A stretch of 64,000 bases of DNA from Actinomadura sp. NAK00032 (GTDB lineage: Bacteria > Actinomycetota > Actinomycetes > Streptosporangiales > Streptosporangiaceae), in NCBI RefSeq assembly GCF_013364275.1, contig NZ_CP054932.1, forward strand, positions 6,572,001 to 6,636,000, given 5' to 3'. The notes under the pieces are model-generated. The model worked only from the letters and a program-made list of their open reading frames with translations. It had not been told where the DNA came from and made no database searches. Position numbers and translations under genes: made by a program. Below are positions 23,925-32,468 of this stretch, one piece after another (the first letter of the stretch is position 1; each line of letters begins with the position of its first letter).

Positions 23925-24614
23925 ATGTTCGATGTTCCCGTCTCGATCGCCCATGCCCTCGTCTCCGGACTGGCCGACGGCCTGGAGCCGTCCGCCGGCG
24001 GGTCCGCCACGGCGCTGGCGATCGTGCTGTTCACCATGGCCGTGCGGCTGCTCCTCGTCCCGCTCGCCGTCGCGGCGGCCAAGGGCGAGCGCGCGCGGGC
24101 GCGGCTGATGCCCAAGGTCCAGGCGCTGCAGAGCAAGCACGGCAAGAACCCCGAGCGGCTGCGGCGGGAGATGGCCGCGCTGTACGAGACGGAGGGCGCG
24201 TCGCCCGTCGCGGGGTGCCTGCCGATGTTCGCGCAGATCCCGTTCTTCATGGTCATGTACCGGCTGTTCATGTCGGCGACCGTGGCGGGGCACCAGAACG
24301 CCCTGCTGGCCCACACGCTGCTCGCCGCGCCGCTGGGGCAGAACTGGATCGGCGTCCTCGGCGGCGGGCTGCTCGCGCCGCCGTCGCTGGTGTTCGTCGG
24401 GTTGTTCGTCCTGCTGGGCGCGGTCGCGGTGTGGTCGTCGCGGCGGGTCACGGCCGAGGGGCCGATGGGCGCGGTCGCGCGGGTGCTGCCGTTCGGGACG
24501 GTGGTCTTCGCGGCGTTCGTCCCGCTCGCGGCGGGGCTGTACCTGCTGGTGTCGGGCGCGTGGACCGCGGCGGAGCGCGCCGTGCTGCAGCGGAGGGTCG
24601 TCGCGGCCGCCTGA
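23925..24614 (+). CDS. Short YidC/Oxa1-family membrane protein insertase
   Basis: A 229-residue protein. ATALAIVLFTMAVRLLLVPLA contains the conserved Arg in the membrane that YidC uses to bind substrate. ARARLMPKVQALQSKH to MAALYETEGASPVAGCLPMF is the signature of YidC/Oxa1 C1 region and helix 2. Three further helices follow. It is shorter than the essential YidC next to rpmH, lacking the long basic tail, so it is probably a second, specialised insertase. It starts at ATG 23925 behind GGAAGG. No ribosomal or division genes are beside it. Confidence 0.85.
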   Translation: MFDVPVSIAHALVSGLADGLEPSAGGSATALAIVLFTMAVRLLLVPLAVAAAKGERARARLMPKVQALQSKHGKNPERLRREMAALYETEGASPVAGCLPMFAQIPFFMVMYRLFMSATVAGHQNALLAHTLLAAPLGQNWIGVLGGGLLAPPSLVFVGLFVLLGAVAVWSSRRVTAEGPMGAVARVLPFGTVVFAAFVPLAAGLYLLVSGAWTAAERAVLQRRVVAAA

Positions 24615-24640
24615 GGGGGCCTTGACGGGCCGCCGGTCGC

Positions 24641-24659
24641 TCGGTTCGATGTAAACCGA
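24641..24659. promoter_or_regulatory. Inverted repeat upstream of the P450 gene
   Basis: TCGGTT/AACCGA with a seven-base loop. It stands 15-20 bases after TTGACG (24622-24627), which could be a -35 box. It may be an operator for the P450 promoter. Confidence 0.35.
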
Positions 24660-24683
24660 ATCAGGTTCTGGGCGATGGACGAG

Positions 24684-24732
24684 GACGGTGCGCGGTGACG
24701 GACGGTGCGGTGACGGACGGTGCGCAGTGACG
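24684..24732. repeat. Triple tandem repeat over the P450 start region
   Basis: Copies at 24684-24700, 24701-24715 and 24716-24732 (17, 15 and 17 bases) with core GACGGTGCGCGGTGACG. Each copy contains a GTGACG start-like triplet, but only the last is in frame with the P450. Confidence 0.7.
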
Positions 24733-26013
24733 ACGACGGCGCCGGACACCGGTCGGCTGAGCGTTGCCGACCTGCCCTTCTGGGCGCTGCCCCCGGAGCG
24801 GCGGATGGCCGAGTTCGCGGCACTGCGGCAGCGCGAGCATCCGGCGTTCTTCCAGGAGCTGAAGCTGCCGTTCGTCCGGCAGGGCCCCGGCTTCTACGCG
24901 CTGACCAGGCACGCGGACGTCGTGGAGGCCAGCCGGTCGCCGCACGTCTTCAGCAGCGAGCCGTGCTCCAACAGCATCGCCGACCTGCCCGGCTACCTGG
25001 CCCGCTACTTCGGCTCGATGATCAACATGGACGACCCGCGGCACGCCAAGATCCGCAAGATCGTGTCGCGGGCGTTCACCCCCCGGGTGCTGGAGAAGAT
25101 GGAGGCCGACCTGCAGTCCGCCGCGACGCGGATCGTGGACGACCTGGTCGCCAAGGGCTCGGCCGACTTCGTCACCGACGTCGCGGCGCGGCTCCCGCTC
25201 CAGGTCATCTGCGACATGATGGGCATCCCCCAGCACGTCCGGCCGATGGTGTACGAGCGGACGAACATCATCCTCGGCCTCGGCGACCCCGAGTACAGCG
25301 GCGGCAAGGACTACAGCCGCGACGGCATCACCCGGCTCGGCGCGCTGTACGGGCTGCTCAAGGTGCTGACGGCCGGGTTCGAGCTGAACCACCTGGCGAT
25401 GAAGCTGGCCCGGCTGCGGCGCCGCCGGCCCGGCGACGACCTGGTGTCCGCGCTGATCGCGGCCGAGGTGGACGGGGAGCGCCTCACCGACCAGGAGATC
25501 GGCTCGTTCTTCATCCTGCTCGTGGTGGCCGGGAACGAGACGACGCGGAACGCGATGTCGCACGGCCTCAAGCTGTTCACCGACAACCCCGAGCAGCGCG
25601 CGCTGCTGCTGGAGGACTTCGACGCGCGCATGCCGGGCGCGGTCGAGGAGATCGTCCGGATGGCGACGCCGGTCATCCAGTTCCGCCGGACGCTGACCCG
25701 CGACCACGTGATGAACGGCCACCAGTACCGCGAAGGCGACAAGGTCCTGCTCTTCTACAACTCGGCCAACCGCGACGAGGCCGTCTTCGCGGACCCGGAC
25801 GCCTTCGACATCACCCGCTCCCCCAACCCGCACGTCGGGTTCGGCGGCCCCGGCCCGCACTTCTGCCTCGGCGCGAACCTCGCCCGCCGCGAGATCACGG
25901 TGATGTTCCGCGAGCTGTTCACGCGCGTCCCGGACATCCGCGCCACCGGCGAGCCGGACCGGCTCTTCTCCAGCTTCATCAACGGGATCAAGCACCTGCC
26001 CTGCACGTTCTGA
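24727..26013 (+). CDS. Cytochrome P450 (CYP124/125/142-like)
   Basis: A 428-residue soluble bacterial P450. VVAGNETTRNAMSHG is the I-helix oxygen-activation motif. VEEIVRMATPV holds the E-x-x-R pair. FGGPGPHFCLGANLARR is the heme-binding loop with the Cys thiolate. AGNETTRNA and the NMDDPRHAKIRKIVSRAFTPR stretch resemble the steroid or lipid-chain hydroxylases CYP124, CYP125 and CYP142. A ferredoxin or reductase gene is not adjacent. The GTG at 24727 is the last of several tandem GTG codons; GTG 24688 is in frame upstream. The substrate is unknown, with a branched lipid or sterol the best guess. Confidence 0.88.
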   Translation: MTTTAPDTGRLSVADLPFWALPPERRMAEFAALRQREHPAFFQELKLPFVRQGPGFYALTRHADVVEASRSPHVFSSEPCSNSIADLPGYLARYFGSMINMDDPRHAKIRKIVSRAFTPRVLEKMEADLQSAATRIVDDLVAKGSADFVTDVAARLPLQVICDMMGIPQHVRPMVYERTNIILGLGDPEYSGGKDYSRDGITRLGALYGLLKVLTAGFELNHLAMKLARLRRRRPGDDLVSALIAAEVDGERLTDQEIGSFFILLVVAGNETTRNAMSHGLKLFTDNPEQRALLLEDFDARMPGAVEEIVRMATPVIQFRRTLTRDHVMNGHQYREGDKVLLFYNSANRDEAVFADPDAFDITRSPNPHVGFGGPGPHFCLGANLARREITVMFRELFTRVPDIRATGEPDRLFSSFINGIKHLPCTF

Positions 26014-26046
26014 CGCCGGGCGCGGCGTCAGAACGTGCAGGGCAGG
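25995..26046. repeat. Perfect 23-bp inverted repeat over the P450 stop codon
   Basis: Positions 25995-26017 (the last codons and stop of the P450) are the exact reverse complement of 26024-26046, with a six-base GGGCGC spacer. No T-run follows. It would work as a terminator or mRNA-end hairpin for the P450 and, in the other direction, for valS. Confidence 0.85.
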
Positions 26047-26062
26047 GCCTAGGCGGCGGGGG

Positions 26063-28591
26063 CTAGGTGGCGGCGGGGGCGAGTTCGACGTCGACGGTCA
26101 GCTCGGCCGGGGCGGCCTCCAGCGTCAGGTCGGCGATCCGCCCCGCCGCCGCGAGGTCCGGCCGGGCGATGTGCGCCACCTCCGCGCCCCGGACGACGGC
26201 GCGCGACACGTCGGCGCGCATCGACGCCTTCGCCTCGGACTTGGCCTTGCGGACCTGGCGGAGCGCCGCGCCCGTCGCGGCGAGGACGGCCGGGTCGCCG
26301 CCCGCCGGCAGCTCGGCGGCCGCCGGCCAGGCCGCCGCGTGCACCGATCCGTGCCGCCACCACGACCAGACCTCCTCGGTCACGAACGGCAGGACGGGCG
26401 CGAACAGCCGCAGCAGCACCGACAGGGCCGTGCGCAGCGCCGCCCGCGCCGACTGCGCCGCCGGGCCGTCGCCGTACGCGCGGGCCTTCACCAGCTCCAG
26501 GTAGTCGTCGCAGAACTCCCAGAAGAACCGCTCGGTGCGCTCCAGCGCCCGCGTGTAGTCGTAGCCCTCGAACGCATCGGTCGCGTCCTGGACGACGCCG
26601 GACAGCGCCGCCAGCATCGCCCGGTCGAGCGGCTCGGTGACGGAGGCGCCCGCCTCGACCTCGCCCAGGCCCAGCACGAACTTCGACGCGTTGAGGATCT
26701 TGATGGCGAGGCGCCGGCCGACCTTGATCTGGCCGGTGTCGAACGCGGTGTCGGTGCCGGGCCGCCCGCTCGCCGCCCAGTAGCGGACGGCGTCGGAGCC
26801 GTACTCGCGCAGCAGGTCGATCGGGGTGACGACGTTGCCCTTGGACTTCGACATCTTCTTGCGGTCGGGGTCGAGGATCCACCCCGACAGCGCGGTGCCC
26901 GTCCACGGCAGCGAGCCGTGCTCCAGGTGCGCGCGGACGACCGTGGAGAACAGCCACGTCCGGATGATGTCGTGCGCCTGCGGCCGCAGGTCGTAGGGGA
27001 AGACGCGGCCGAACAGGTCGGCGTCGCGCTCCCAGCCGCCCGCGATCTGCGGGGTCAGCGACGACGTCGCCCAGGTGTCCATCACGTCGGGGTCGCCGAT
27101 GAAGCCGCCCGGCTCGCCGCGCTGCCCGGCGGTGTAGCCCGGCGGGACGTCCGAGGACGGGTCGACGGGCAGCGCGTCCTCGGCGGGGACGATCGGCGCG
27201 TCGTAGCGCGGCTCGCCGGCGGCGTCCAGCGGGTACCAGACGGGGATCGGCACGCCGAAGAACCGCTGCCGGGAGATCAGCCAGTCGCCGTTCAGGCCCT
27301 CGACCCAGTTCTCGTAGCGGGCCCGCATGTAGCCGGGGTGCCACGCCAGCTCGCGCCCGCGCGCCAGCAGCTCCGCGCGGACGCCCTCGTCGCGGCCGCC
27401 GTTGCGGATGTACCACTGCCGGGTGGTGACGATCTCCAGGGGCTTGCTGCCCTTCTCGTAGAACTTCACCGGACGGCTGATCTTGCGCGGCTCGCCGTCG
27501 AGATCGCCGGAGTCGCGGAGCATCTCGGCGACACGCTCCTTCGCCGAGAAGACCGTCTTGCCGGCCAGCTCCGCGTACGGCTCCGCGGCGACGCCCGCGG
27601 GCGGGTCGGCGGCCAGACGGCCGTCCCAGTCGACGATCGCGCGGGTCGGCAGGGCGAGCTCGCGCCACCAGGTGACGTCCGTGACGTCGCCGAACGTGCA
27701 GATCATCGCGATGCCGGAGCCCTTGTCGGGCTCGGCGAGGCGATGCGCCAGGACCGGGACCTCGACGCCGAACAGCGGCGTGCGGACGGTCGTGCCGAAC
27801 AGCTCCCGGTAACGCTCGTCGTCGGGGTGCGCGACCAGCGCGACGCACGCGGGCAGCAGTTCCGGCCGCGTCGTCTCGATGTAGACCGGGCGCTCGTCGC
27901 CGTGGAACCGGATCCGGTAGAACGCGCCGGGGTGCTCGCGGTCCTCCAGCTCGGCCTGCGCGACGGCCGTGCGGAACGTCACGTCCCACAGCGTCGGCGC
28001 CTCGGAGACGTAGGCCTCGCCGCGCGCCAGGTTGCGCAGGAACGCGCGCTGCGACGCCGTGCGGGACACGTCCCCGATGGTGGTGTAGAGGTGGTTCCAG
28101 TCGACCGACAGGCCGACCTGGCGCCACATCTCCTCGAACGCCTTCTCGTCGACCTCGGTGAGCCGTTCGCACAGCTCGATGAAGTTGCGCCGCGAGACCG
28201 GCTGCTGGCGTTTGGGGTCGGGCTTGGCCGGCGGCGCGAAATCGGGGTCGTAGGGAAGCGACGGATCGCACCGGACGCCGAAATGGTTCTGCACCCGGCG
28301 CTCGGTCGGCAGGCCGTTATCGTCCCAGCCCATCGGGTAGAAGACCGCCCGACCGCGCATGCGGTGGAACCGCGCGACGGTGTCGGTGTGGGTGTAGGAG
28401 AAGACGTGGCCGACGTGGAGGGAACCGCTCACGGTGGGCGGCGGGGTGTCGATCGAGTAGACCTCGCCGCGCGGCCGGGTGCGGTCGAAGCGGTAGACGC
28501 CCTCGTCCTCCCAGACGCGTACCCATTTGTCCTCGAGTCCGTCCAGGGAGGGCTTCGGCGGGACGTGCGGAGTACGCGGCTGCTCTGTCAT
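26063..28591 (-). CDS. valS: Valyl-tRNA synthetase
   Basis: An 842-residue class I aminoacyl-tRNA synthetase that charges tRNA-Val. PPPTVSGSLHVGHVFSYTH contains the HIGH motif as HVGH, and KKMSKSKGNVV is the KMSKS loop. The editing domain (residues ~200-340) has the TTRPELLPAC pattern that hydrolyses mis-charged Thr. The C-terminal anticodon domain ends in a short alpha-helical tail with QVRKAKSEAKASM. The length is typical of the actinobacterial ValRS form. ATG 28591 starts MTEQPRTPHVPPKPSLDGLE; the open frame upstream is not coding. The gene is convergent with the P450 and divergent from DUF4235. Confidence 0.95.
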   Translation of the reverse strand: MTEQPRTPHVPPKPSLDGLEDKWVRVWEDEGVYRFDRTRPRGEVYSIDTPPPTVSGSLHVGHVFSYTHTDTVARFHRMRGRAVFYPMGWDDNGLPTERRVQNHFGVRCDPSLPYDPDFAPPAKPDPKRQQPVSRRNFIELCERLTEVDEKAFEEMWRQVGLSVDWNHLYTTIGDVSRTASQRAFLRNLARGEAYVSEAPTLWDVTFRTAVAQAELEDREHPGAFYRIRFHGDERPVYIETTRPELLPACVALVAHPDDERYRELFGTTVRTPLFGVEVPVLAHRLAEPDKGSGIAMICTFGDVTDVTWWRELALPTRAIVDWDGRLAADPPAGVAAEPYAELAGKTVFSAKERVAEMLRDSGDLDGEPRKISRPVKFYEKGSKPLEIVTTRQWYIRNGGRDEGVRAELLARGRELAWHPGYMRARYENWVEGLNGDWLISRQRFFGVPIPVWYPLDAAGEPRYDAPIVPAEDALPVDPSSDVPPGYTAGQRGEPGGFIGDPDVMDTWATSSLTPQIAGGWERDADLFGRVFPYDLRPQAHDIIRTWLFSTVVRAHLEHGSLPWTGTALSGWILDPDRKKMSKSKGNVVTPIDLLREYGSDAVRYWAASGRPGTDTAFDTGQIKVGRRLAIKILNASKFVLGLGEVEAGASVTEPLDRAMLAALSGVVQDATDAFEGYDYTRALERTERFFWEFCDDYLELVKARAYGDGPAAQSARAALRTALSVLLRLFAPVLPFVTEEVWSWWRHGSVHAAAWPAAAELPAGGDPAVLAATGAALRQVRKAKSEAKASMRADVSRAVVRGAEVAHIARPDLAAAGRIADLTLEAAPAELTVDVELAPAAT

Positions 28592-28711
28592 GAGCCAATG
28601 GTATTGACATCGGCGGGAGCCGCATGCCGATTGACCGGCGCTGATCGCCTCCACCGCCCGGGGCGGACCGTTCCGGTAGCGTCGGAGACGACAGACGAGT
28701 GGAGGACGAAT

Positions 28712-28999
28712 ATGGCGGATAAGGGCGATATCGGGTGGCGGGTGATGGCCGGTGCCGCGGCGTTCGCGGGCGGGTTCGTCGCGAAGAAGACCATCACGAT
28801 GATCTGGAAGAAGAGCACCGGCAAGGAGCCGCCGACCAATCCCGAGTCCCCGGACGTCGACCTGATGGAGGCCGTCGGCTGGGCCGTGGTGATGGGCGTC
28901 GGCATGGAGCTGGCCCGCCTGCTCGCCACCCGCGCCGTGGCGCACCAGTACGCCAAGGGCACCGGTGAGCTGCCGGCCCATCTGAAGGTCGACGCCTGA
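28712..28999 (+). CDS. DUF4235 membrane protein
   Basis: A 95-residue protein with two membrane segments (residues 8-24 and 52-72). GWRVMAGAAAFAGGFVAKK and the second helix VGWAVVMGVGMELARLLATR match the actinobacterial DUF4235 family, which often sits near valS or DUF4193 genes. The function is unknown. ATG 28712 has a perfect GGAGG eight bases upstream. It is followed by an 11-bp hairpin. Confidence 0.85.
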   Translation: MADKGDIGWRVMAGAAAFAGGFVAKKTITMIWKKSTGKEPPTNPESPDVDLMEAVGWAVVMGVGMELARLLATRAVAHQYAKGTGELPAHLKVDA

Positions 29000-29010
29000 C
29001 GACCCGCGCC

Positions 29011-29036
29011 GTTCCAGGGGGGCGACCCCCTGGAAC
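29011..29036. terminator. Hairpin between convergent DUF4235 and unknown gene
   Basis: GTTCCAGGGGG and CCCCCTGGAAC, an 11-bp perfect stem with a GCGA tetraloop. Confidence 0.7.
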
Positions 29037-29078
29037 GTCCCGCCGACCGGGGCGCCGGGGCGCGGCCGGCCGGGGCGG

Positions 29079-29894
29079 TCAGCGCAGCGGCTTGTGGTGG
29101 GATCCCGGAAGCGGGGGCGTGATCCCGGCGGCCCCGCGCAGGTCGTTGCGGACCTTCAGCGCCAGGGCCTTCGTCGCGGACCGGTTGAGGGCGGCGCCCG
29201 CCGCCGCACCGGTGAGGAACGGGCCCATGGTGCTCATGCTGCGGCCGAAGGTGCGCAGCATCCGCTTGCGCAGGGCCGACTTGGCGGCGGTGCCGAGCGC
29301 GCTGGTGAGCGACCCGGCCTCCAGGGGGTTGACGCCGCGCTGCCGGGCCCAGGACGTGACGAACGCCGCGCCGCGGGCGGTGCCGGTGCCCTGGACGCGC
29401 ACGCCGTACACCTCGTGCAGTTCGGCGATCATCTTGACCTCGATGGCCGCGACGACGAGCGTCTCGGCGGCGAGCTGGGCGGGCGCCGTCAGCAGCAGCG
29501 GCGGGGCGGTGAACTCCACTGCGGCCAGCGCGCCGCCGGCCGCGCCGACGGCGGTCGTGCCGTTGCTCGCCACCTTGACGAGCCGGTCGGCGAGCGCCTC
29601 CCCCATCAGCCCGTGGTGGTGCGCCTGCAGCGTCTCCAGGTCGCGGATGGTGATGTGCGGCGCGGCCTCGACGAGCAGGTCACCGAGCCACTTGCCGCGC
29701 CCGATCCCCGCGGCCCCCACCTTGCGGGCGTTCCGGCCGAGCAGTGCGGCCAGCCGCCCGAGCAGGCGGCCGCGGGTCTCGCGGTCCATGTCCTCGTCGG
29801 CGGTGAGCCGTCCGATCAGCTCACCGAGTTCCGTGGAGCCGTCGCCGCGCGCCGGCTCCACCTCGTCATCACGCCTTTCGATCTCTCCCGTCAC
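29079..29894 (-). CDS. Unknown protein with a hydrophobic centre
   Basis: A 271-residue protein without a family I can name. Residues 1-70 are charged, with two short helices around a DRETRGRLLGRLAALLGRNA pattern. Residues 105-160 are hydrophobic (GTTAVGAAGGALAAVEFTAPPLLL, AAETLVVAAIEVKMIAELHEVYG in two stretches). A third hydrophobic stretch (GPFLTGAAAGAALNRSATKALA) is near residue 230. The central part resembles EcsC-type proteins that bind membranes peripherally, but this is weak. GTG 29894 is 17 bases after the DUF4193 stop codon, with GGGAG upstream, so the two genes are probably co-transcribed. Confidence 0.65.
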   Translation of the reverse strand: MTGEIERRDDEVEPARGDGSTELGELIGRLTADEDMDRETRGRLLGRLAALLGRNARKVGAAGIGRGKWLGDLLVEAAPHITIRDLETLQAHHHGLMGEALADRLVKVASNGTTAVGAAGGALAAVEFTAPPLLLTAPAQLAAETLVVAAIEVKMIAELHEVYGVRVQGTGTARGAAFVTSWARQRGVNPLEAGSLTSALGTAAKSALRKRMLRTFGRSMSTMGPFLTGAAAGAALNRSATKALALKVRNDLRGAAGITPPLPGSHHKPLR

Positions 29895-29911
29895 CCGGCG
29901 GCCACTCCCGG

Positions 29912-30208
29912 TCAGGCGGCGCACTCGCGGCAGATCGGCTGGCCGTTCTTCTCGGTGGCCAGCTGGCTGCGGTGGTGCACCAGGAAGCAGCGCGTGCAGG
30001 TGAACTCGTCCGCCTGCCGCGGAACCACCCGGAAGGTGAGCTCCTCGTTGGACAGGTCGGCACCGGGCAGCTCGGCGACCTCACCGGCGTCCAGGTCCTC
30101 GTCGATGATGCTGGCGGCCTTGTCGGCCCGCCGGGCCTGGAGCTCCTGGAGGCTGTCCTCGCTGAGATCGTCGTCGGTCTTGCGTGGGCTGTCGTAGTCG
30201 GTCGCCAT
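29912..30208 (-). CDS. DUF4193 zinc-ribbon protein (Rv2699c-like)
   Basis: A 98-residue protein. Residues 1-60 are acidic. The C-terminus holds CTRCFLVHHRSQLATEKNGQ followed by PICREC, a four-Cys zinc ribbon (C-x2-C ... C-x2-C). This is the actinobacterial DUF4193 family, the counterpart of Rv2699c, whose knockdown affects growth in mycobacteria as far as I recall. It probably binds RNA polymerase or RNA through the ribbon, but this is unproven. ATG 30208 has GGAG eight bases upstream. Confidence 0.9.
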   Translation of the reverse strand: MATDYDSPRKTDDDLSEDSLQELQARRADKAASIIDEDLDAGEVAELPGADLSNEELTFRVVPRQADEFTCTRCFLVHHRSQLATEKNGQPICRECAA

Positions 30209-30733
30209 CTTCTATCTCCATCCCCCTCAGTGCTTTATGCGCCCCGTCGCGCGGATCTAACGCTCAAGGGGCCGTTCTTGTGCCCGATCCGGGCGGGAAA
30301 TTCTGTCACGGTTGGTGACCTGCGACACACGAGGCGCGACCGTTCCCACGAGTGACACCAGTCACCCGGATCTTTCCTCGTACTGTGTCTTCCATCACAT
30401 AACCGGCGGATCTGGACGTCCCGCTACCGGGCCGGGGCACCTGCCGGAGTACCCGCGGCGGCGGGGATCATATCGGTCCCGGCGGCGTTGCGCGCGCCGG
30501 CCGCCCCCGCGCGGCGCCCCGCCGCCGCCGCGGCCTGACCCGGCCGCCGCGAGACCGAACCAGACCGATCGGTGAAACGTCTGAACTAACGCGATATCGT
30601 GCCCGCCTGAGGTTGGGGGCGGGCCCCCTGCGGAGGTTTCACCCCGGTGCCGCGGTTCGGACGCCGGAACGGGGCCCGCGGTGGGTCCGGCGCACAATGT
30701 CGCGGACATCACTGCGGGTCAATGGAGGGTCAG
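30209..30733. other. Intergenic region with dyads between DUF4193 and the Ser/Thr kinase
   Basis: 525 bases with no convincing gene. GTCAC-n5-GTGAC (30305-30319) and GTGAC-n4-GTCAC (30352-30365) lie 33 bases apart, as if one regulator bound twice. Further on, CCGATCGG and CGATATCG are short perfect palindromes. Reading frames across this stretch have no family motifs. In M. tuberculosis the gene after Rv2699c is Rv2700 (cei), which is absent here. Confidence 0.4.
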
Positions 30734-32389
30734 ATGCCGGATGCCGCTCCGCTGGAGCCGGGCGATCCTAGGGCACTCGGACAGTACGAGGTCATCGGAC
30801 GGCTGGGCGCCGGGGGCCAGGGCGCCGTCTTCCTGGGCAAGGCCCCTGGAGGAGAGTACGTCGCGGTCAAGCTGCTGCACGCGCAGATGGCCAACGATCC
30901 GGCCGCGCGTGCCCGGTTCACCCGCGAGGTGAGTGCGGCGCAGAAGGTCGAGCCCTTCTGCACGGCCCGCGTGCTGGAGGCCGACGTCCAGGGCGACCAG
31001 CCCTACGTCGTCAGCGAGTTCATCGACGGGCCGTCCCTGCACGACGTGGTCGCGCACGACGGGCCGCGCAGCGCCGCCGAGCTGGAACGGCTCGCGATCG
31101 GCACGGCGACCGCGCTCGCGGCGATCCACGAGGCCGGGATCGTGCACCGCGACTTCAAGCCGAACAACGTCATGCTGGCCTCCGACGGCCCCCGCGTCGT
31201 CGACTTCGGCATCGCCCGGACGGTCAACTCGCAGGAGAGCGCCGTCACCGCGACCGGCATGGTGGTCGGCACGCCCGGCTACCTGGCGCCCGAGCAGCTG
31301 ACCGGCGCGCCGCTCACCCCGGCGGTCGACATCTTCGCCTGGGGCGCGACCATGGTGTTCGCCGCCACCGGGCAGTCGCCGTTCGAGGCCGACACGCTGC
31401 CCGTCATCATCAACCGGATCCTCAACGAGGACCCGGACCTGTCGGCGCTGCCCCCGGGCCCGCTGCGGGACCTGATCGGCCGCTGCCTGTCCAAGGACGC
31501 GGGCCTGCGCCCGCCCGCCCCGCAGCTGCTGCTCAACCTGCTCGGGGCCGTCGGCGCCGCGCCCGCCGGGCAGGGCGCCGGGCAGGAGGACCTGCTCAAC
31601 CAGGGCACCCGGATCGCCTCGCAGCTGCCGCCGCCGCCCCCGGTGCCGCCCGCGCCGCAGCACCGGCCGCAGCCGCAGATCACCCCGCCGCCGATGCCGA
31701 TGCACCAGGGCGCGATGGCGGGCCCGAACACGCCCCCGCCGCAGCCGATCACGCCGCCGCCGATGCCGATGTACCAGGGCGCGCCGCCGCAGCCTCCGCG
31801 CCCGCAGATGCAGCCGCCGATGCCGCCGAGACCGGGCTACGGGCCGCCGCCCAAGCAGTCCTCCTCGGCCGGGCCGATCATCGCGATCGGCTGCGGCGCG
31901 CTGGCGCTGATCGTGATCCTGGTGGTCGTGGTGCTGGCGATCATCGGAGCCAACAGCGAGGACGACCCGGACCCGTACCCCACGACGTACCCGACGAGCA
32001 CCTACACGCCGCCGGACGACGACACCCCGACGCCGCGCGCGACGGGCGGGCTGGTGGGCAACTACACCGGCGACGGGAAGCAGCCCGGCGCCGGCGCGGG
32101 GCACACCGAGTTCGAGGTCAAGTTCTCGCTGATCTACACGACCGGGGTCGCGACCTACACCTACCCGTCCGGCGCCCAGGACAAGTGCTACACGCGCCTG
32201 TCCCTGCTGTCCGACGACGACGGCAAGGTCATGTACCGGGAGACCCCGATGGCGGGGATGGACGAGAAGGAGTGCGCCCCCGGGTACATCACCTTCATCC
32301 CGTCCTCCAGCGGCACCACGCTGCGGTGGGAGTGGCGGCAGAGCCGCTACGCCTCCAGCCCCGGTGCGTACGGGACCGTCTCGAGGTGA
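30734..32389 (+). CDS. Transmembrane Ser/Thr protein kinase
   Basis: A 551-residue PknB-type kinase. Kinase domain, residues 16-275: P-loop LGAGGQGAVF, Lys46, HRDFKPNN with catalytic Asp140, DFG at 157-159, and GTPGYLAPEQ for the activation segment. A Pro/Met/Gln-rich linker (310-385) follows, containing two PPPMPM repeats. One membrane helix at 391-414 (IIAIGCGALALIVILVVVVL) leads to an outward domain of about 130 residues with a few Cys and Thr/Pro-rich linker, no PASTA or known sensor motif. The outer domain (GLVGNYTGDGKQPG on) looks like a small beta barrel. ATG 30734 has GGAGGG six bases upstream. The target is unknown. Confidence 0.9.
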   Translation: MPDAAPLEPGDPRALGQYEVIGRLGAGGQGAVFLGKAPGGEYVAVKLLHAQMANDPAARARFTREVSAAQKVEPFCTARVLEADVQGDQPYVVSEFIDGPSLHDVVAHDGPRSAAELERLAIGTATALAAIHEAGIVHRDFKPNNVMLASDGPRVVDFGIARTVNSQESAVTATGMVVGTPGYLAPEQLTGAPLTPAVDIFAWGATMVFAATGQSPFEADTLPVIINRILNEDPDLSALPPGPLRDLIGRCLSKDAGLRPPAPQLLLNLLGAVGAAPAGQGAGQEDLLNQGTRIASQLPPPPPVPPAPQHRPQPQITPPPMPMHQGAMAGPNTPPPQPITPPPMPMYQGAPPQPPRPQMQPPMPPRPGYGPPPKQSSSAGPIIAIGCGALALIVILVVVVLAIIGANSEDDPDPYPTTYPTSTYTPPDDDTPTPRATGGLVGNYTGDGKQPGAGAGHTEFEVKFSLIYTTGVATYTYPSGAQDKCYTRLSLLSDDDGKVMYRETPMAGMDEKECAPGYITFIPSSSGTTLRWEWRQSRYASSPGAYGTVSR

Positions 32390-32425
32390 CCGCCGCCTAG
32401 AACAACCGACCGCTGGAGGCGACCG

Positions 32426-32460
32426 CGCCCCGGCCGGGCCCCCGAGGGCCGGCCGGGGCG
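32426..32460. terminator. Hairpin between the kinase and histidine kinase genes
   Basis: CGCCCCGGCCGG and CCGGCCGGGGCG, a perfect 12-bp stem with inner CCC/GGG pairing, between convergent genes. Confidence 0.7.
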
Positions 32461-32468
32461 TTCGCTCG

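Noticed and set aside
30209..30733. Rv2700 (cei) homologue in the expected place after DUF4193
   Set aside because: No open frame with a signal or LytR-C domain is present; the space is non-coding with dyads.
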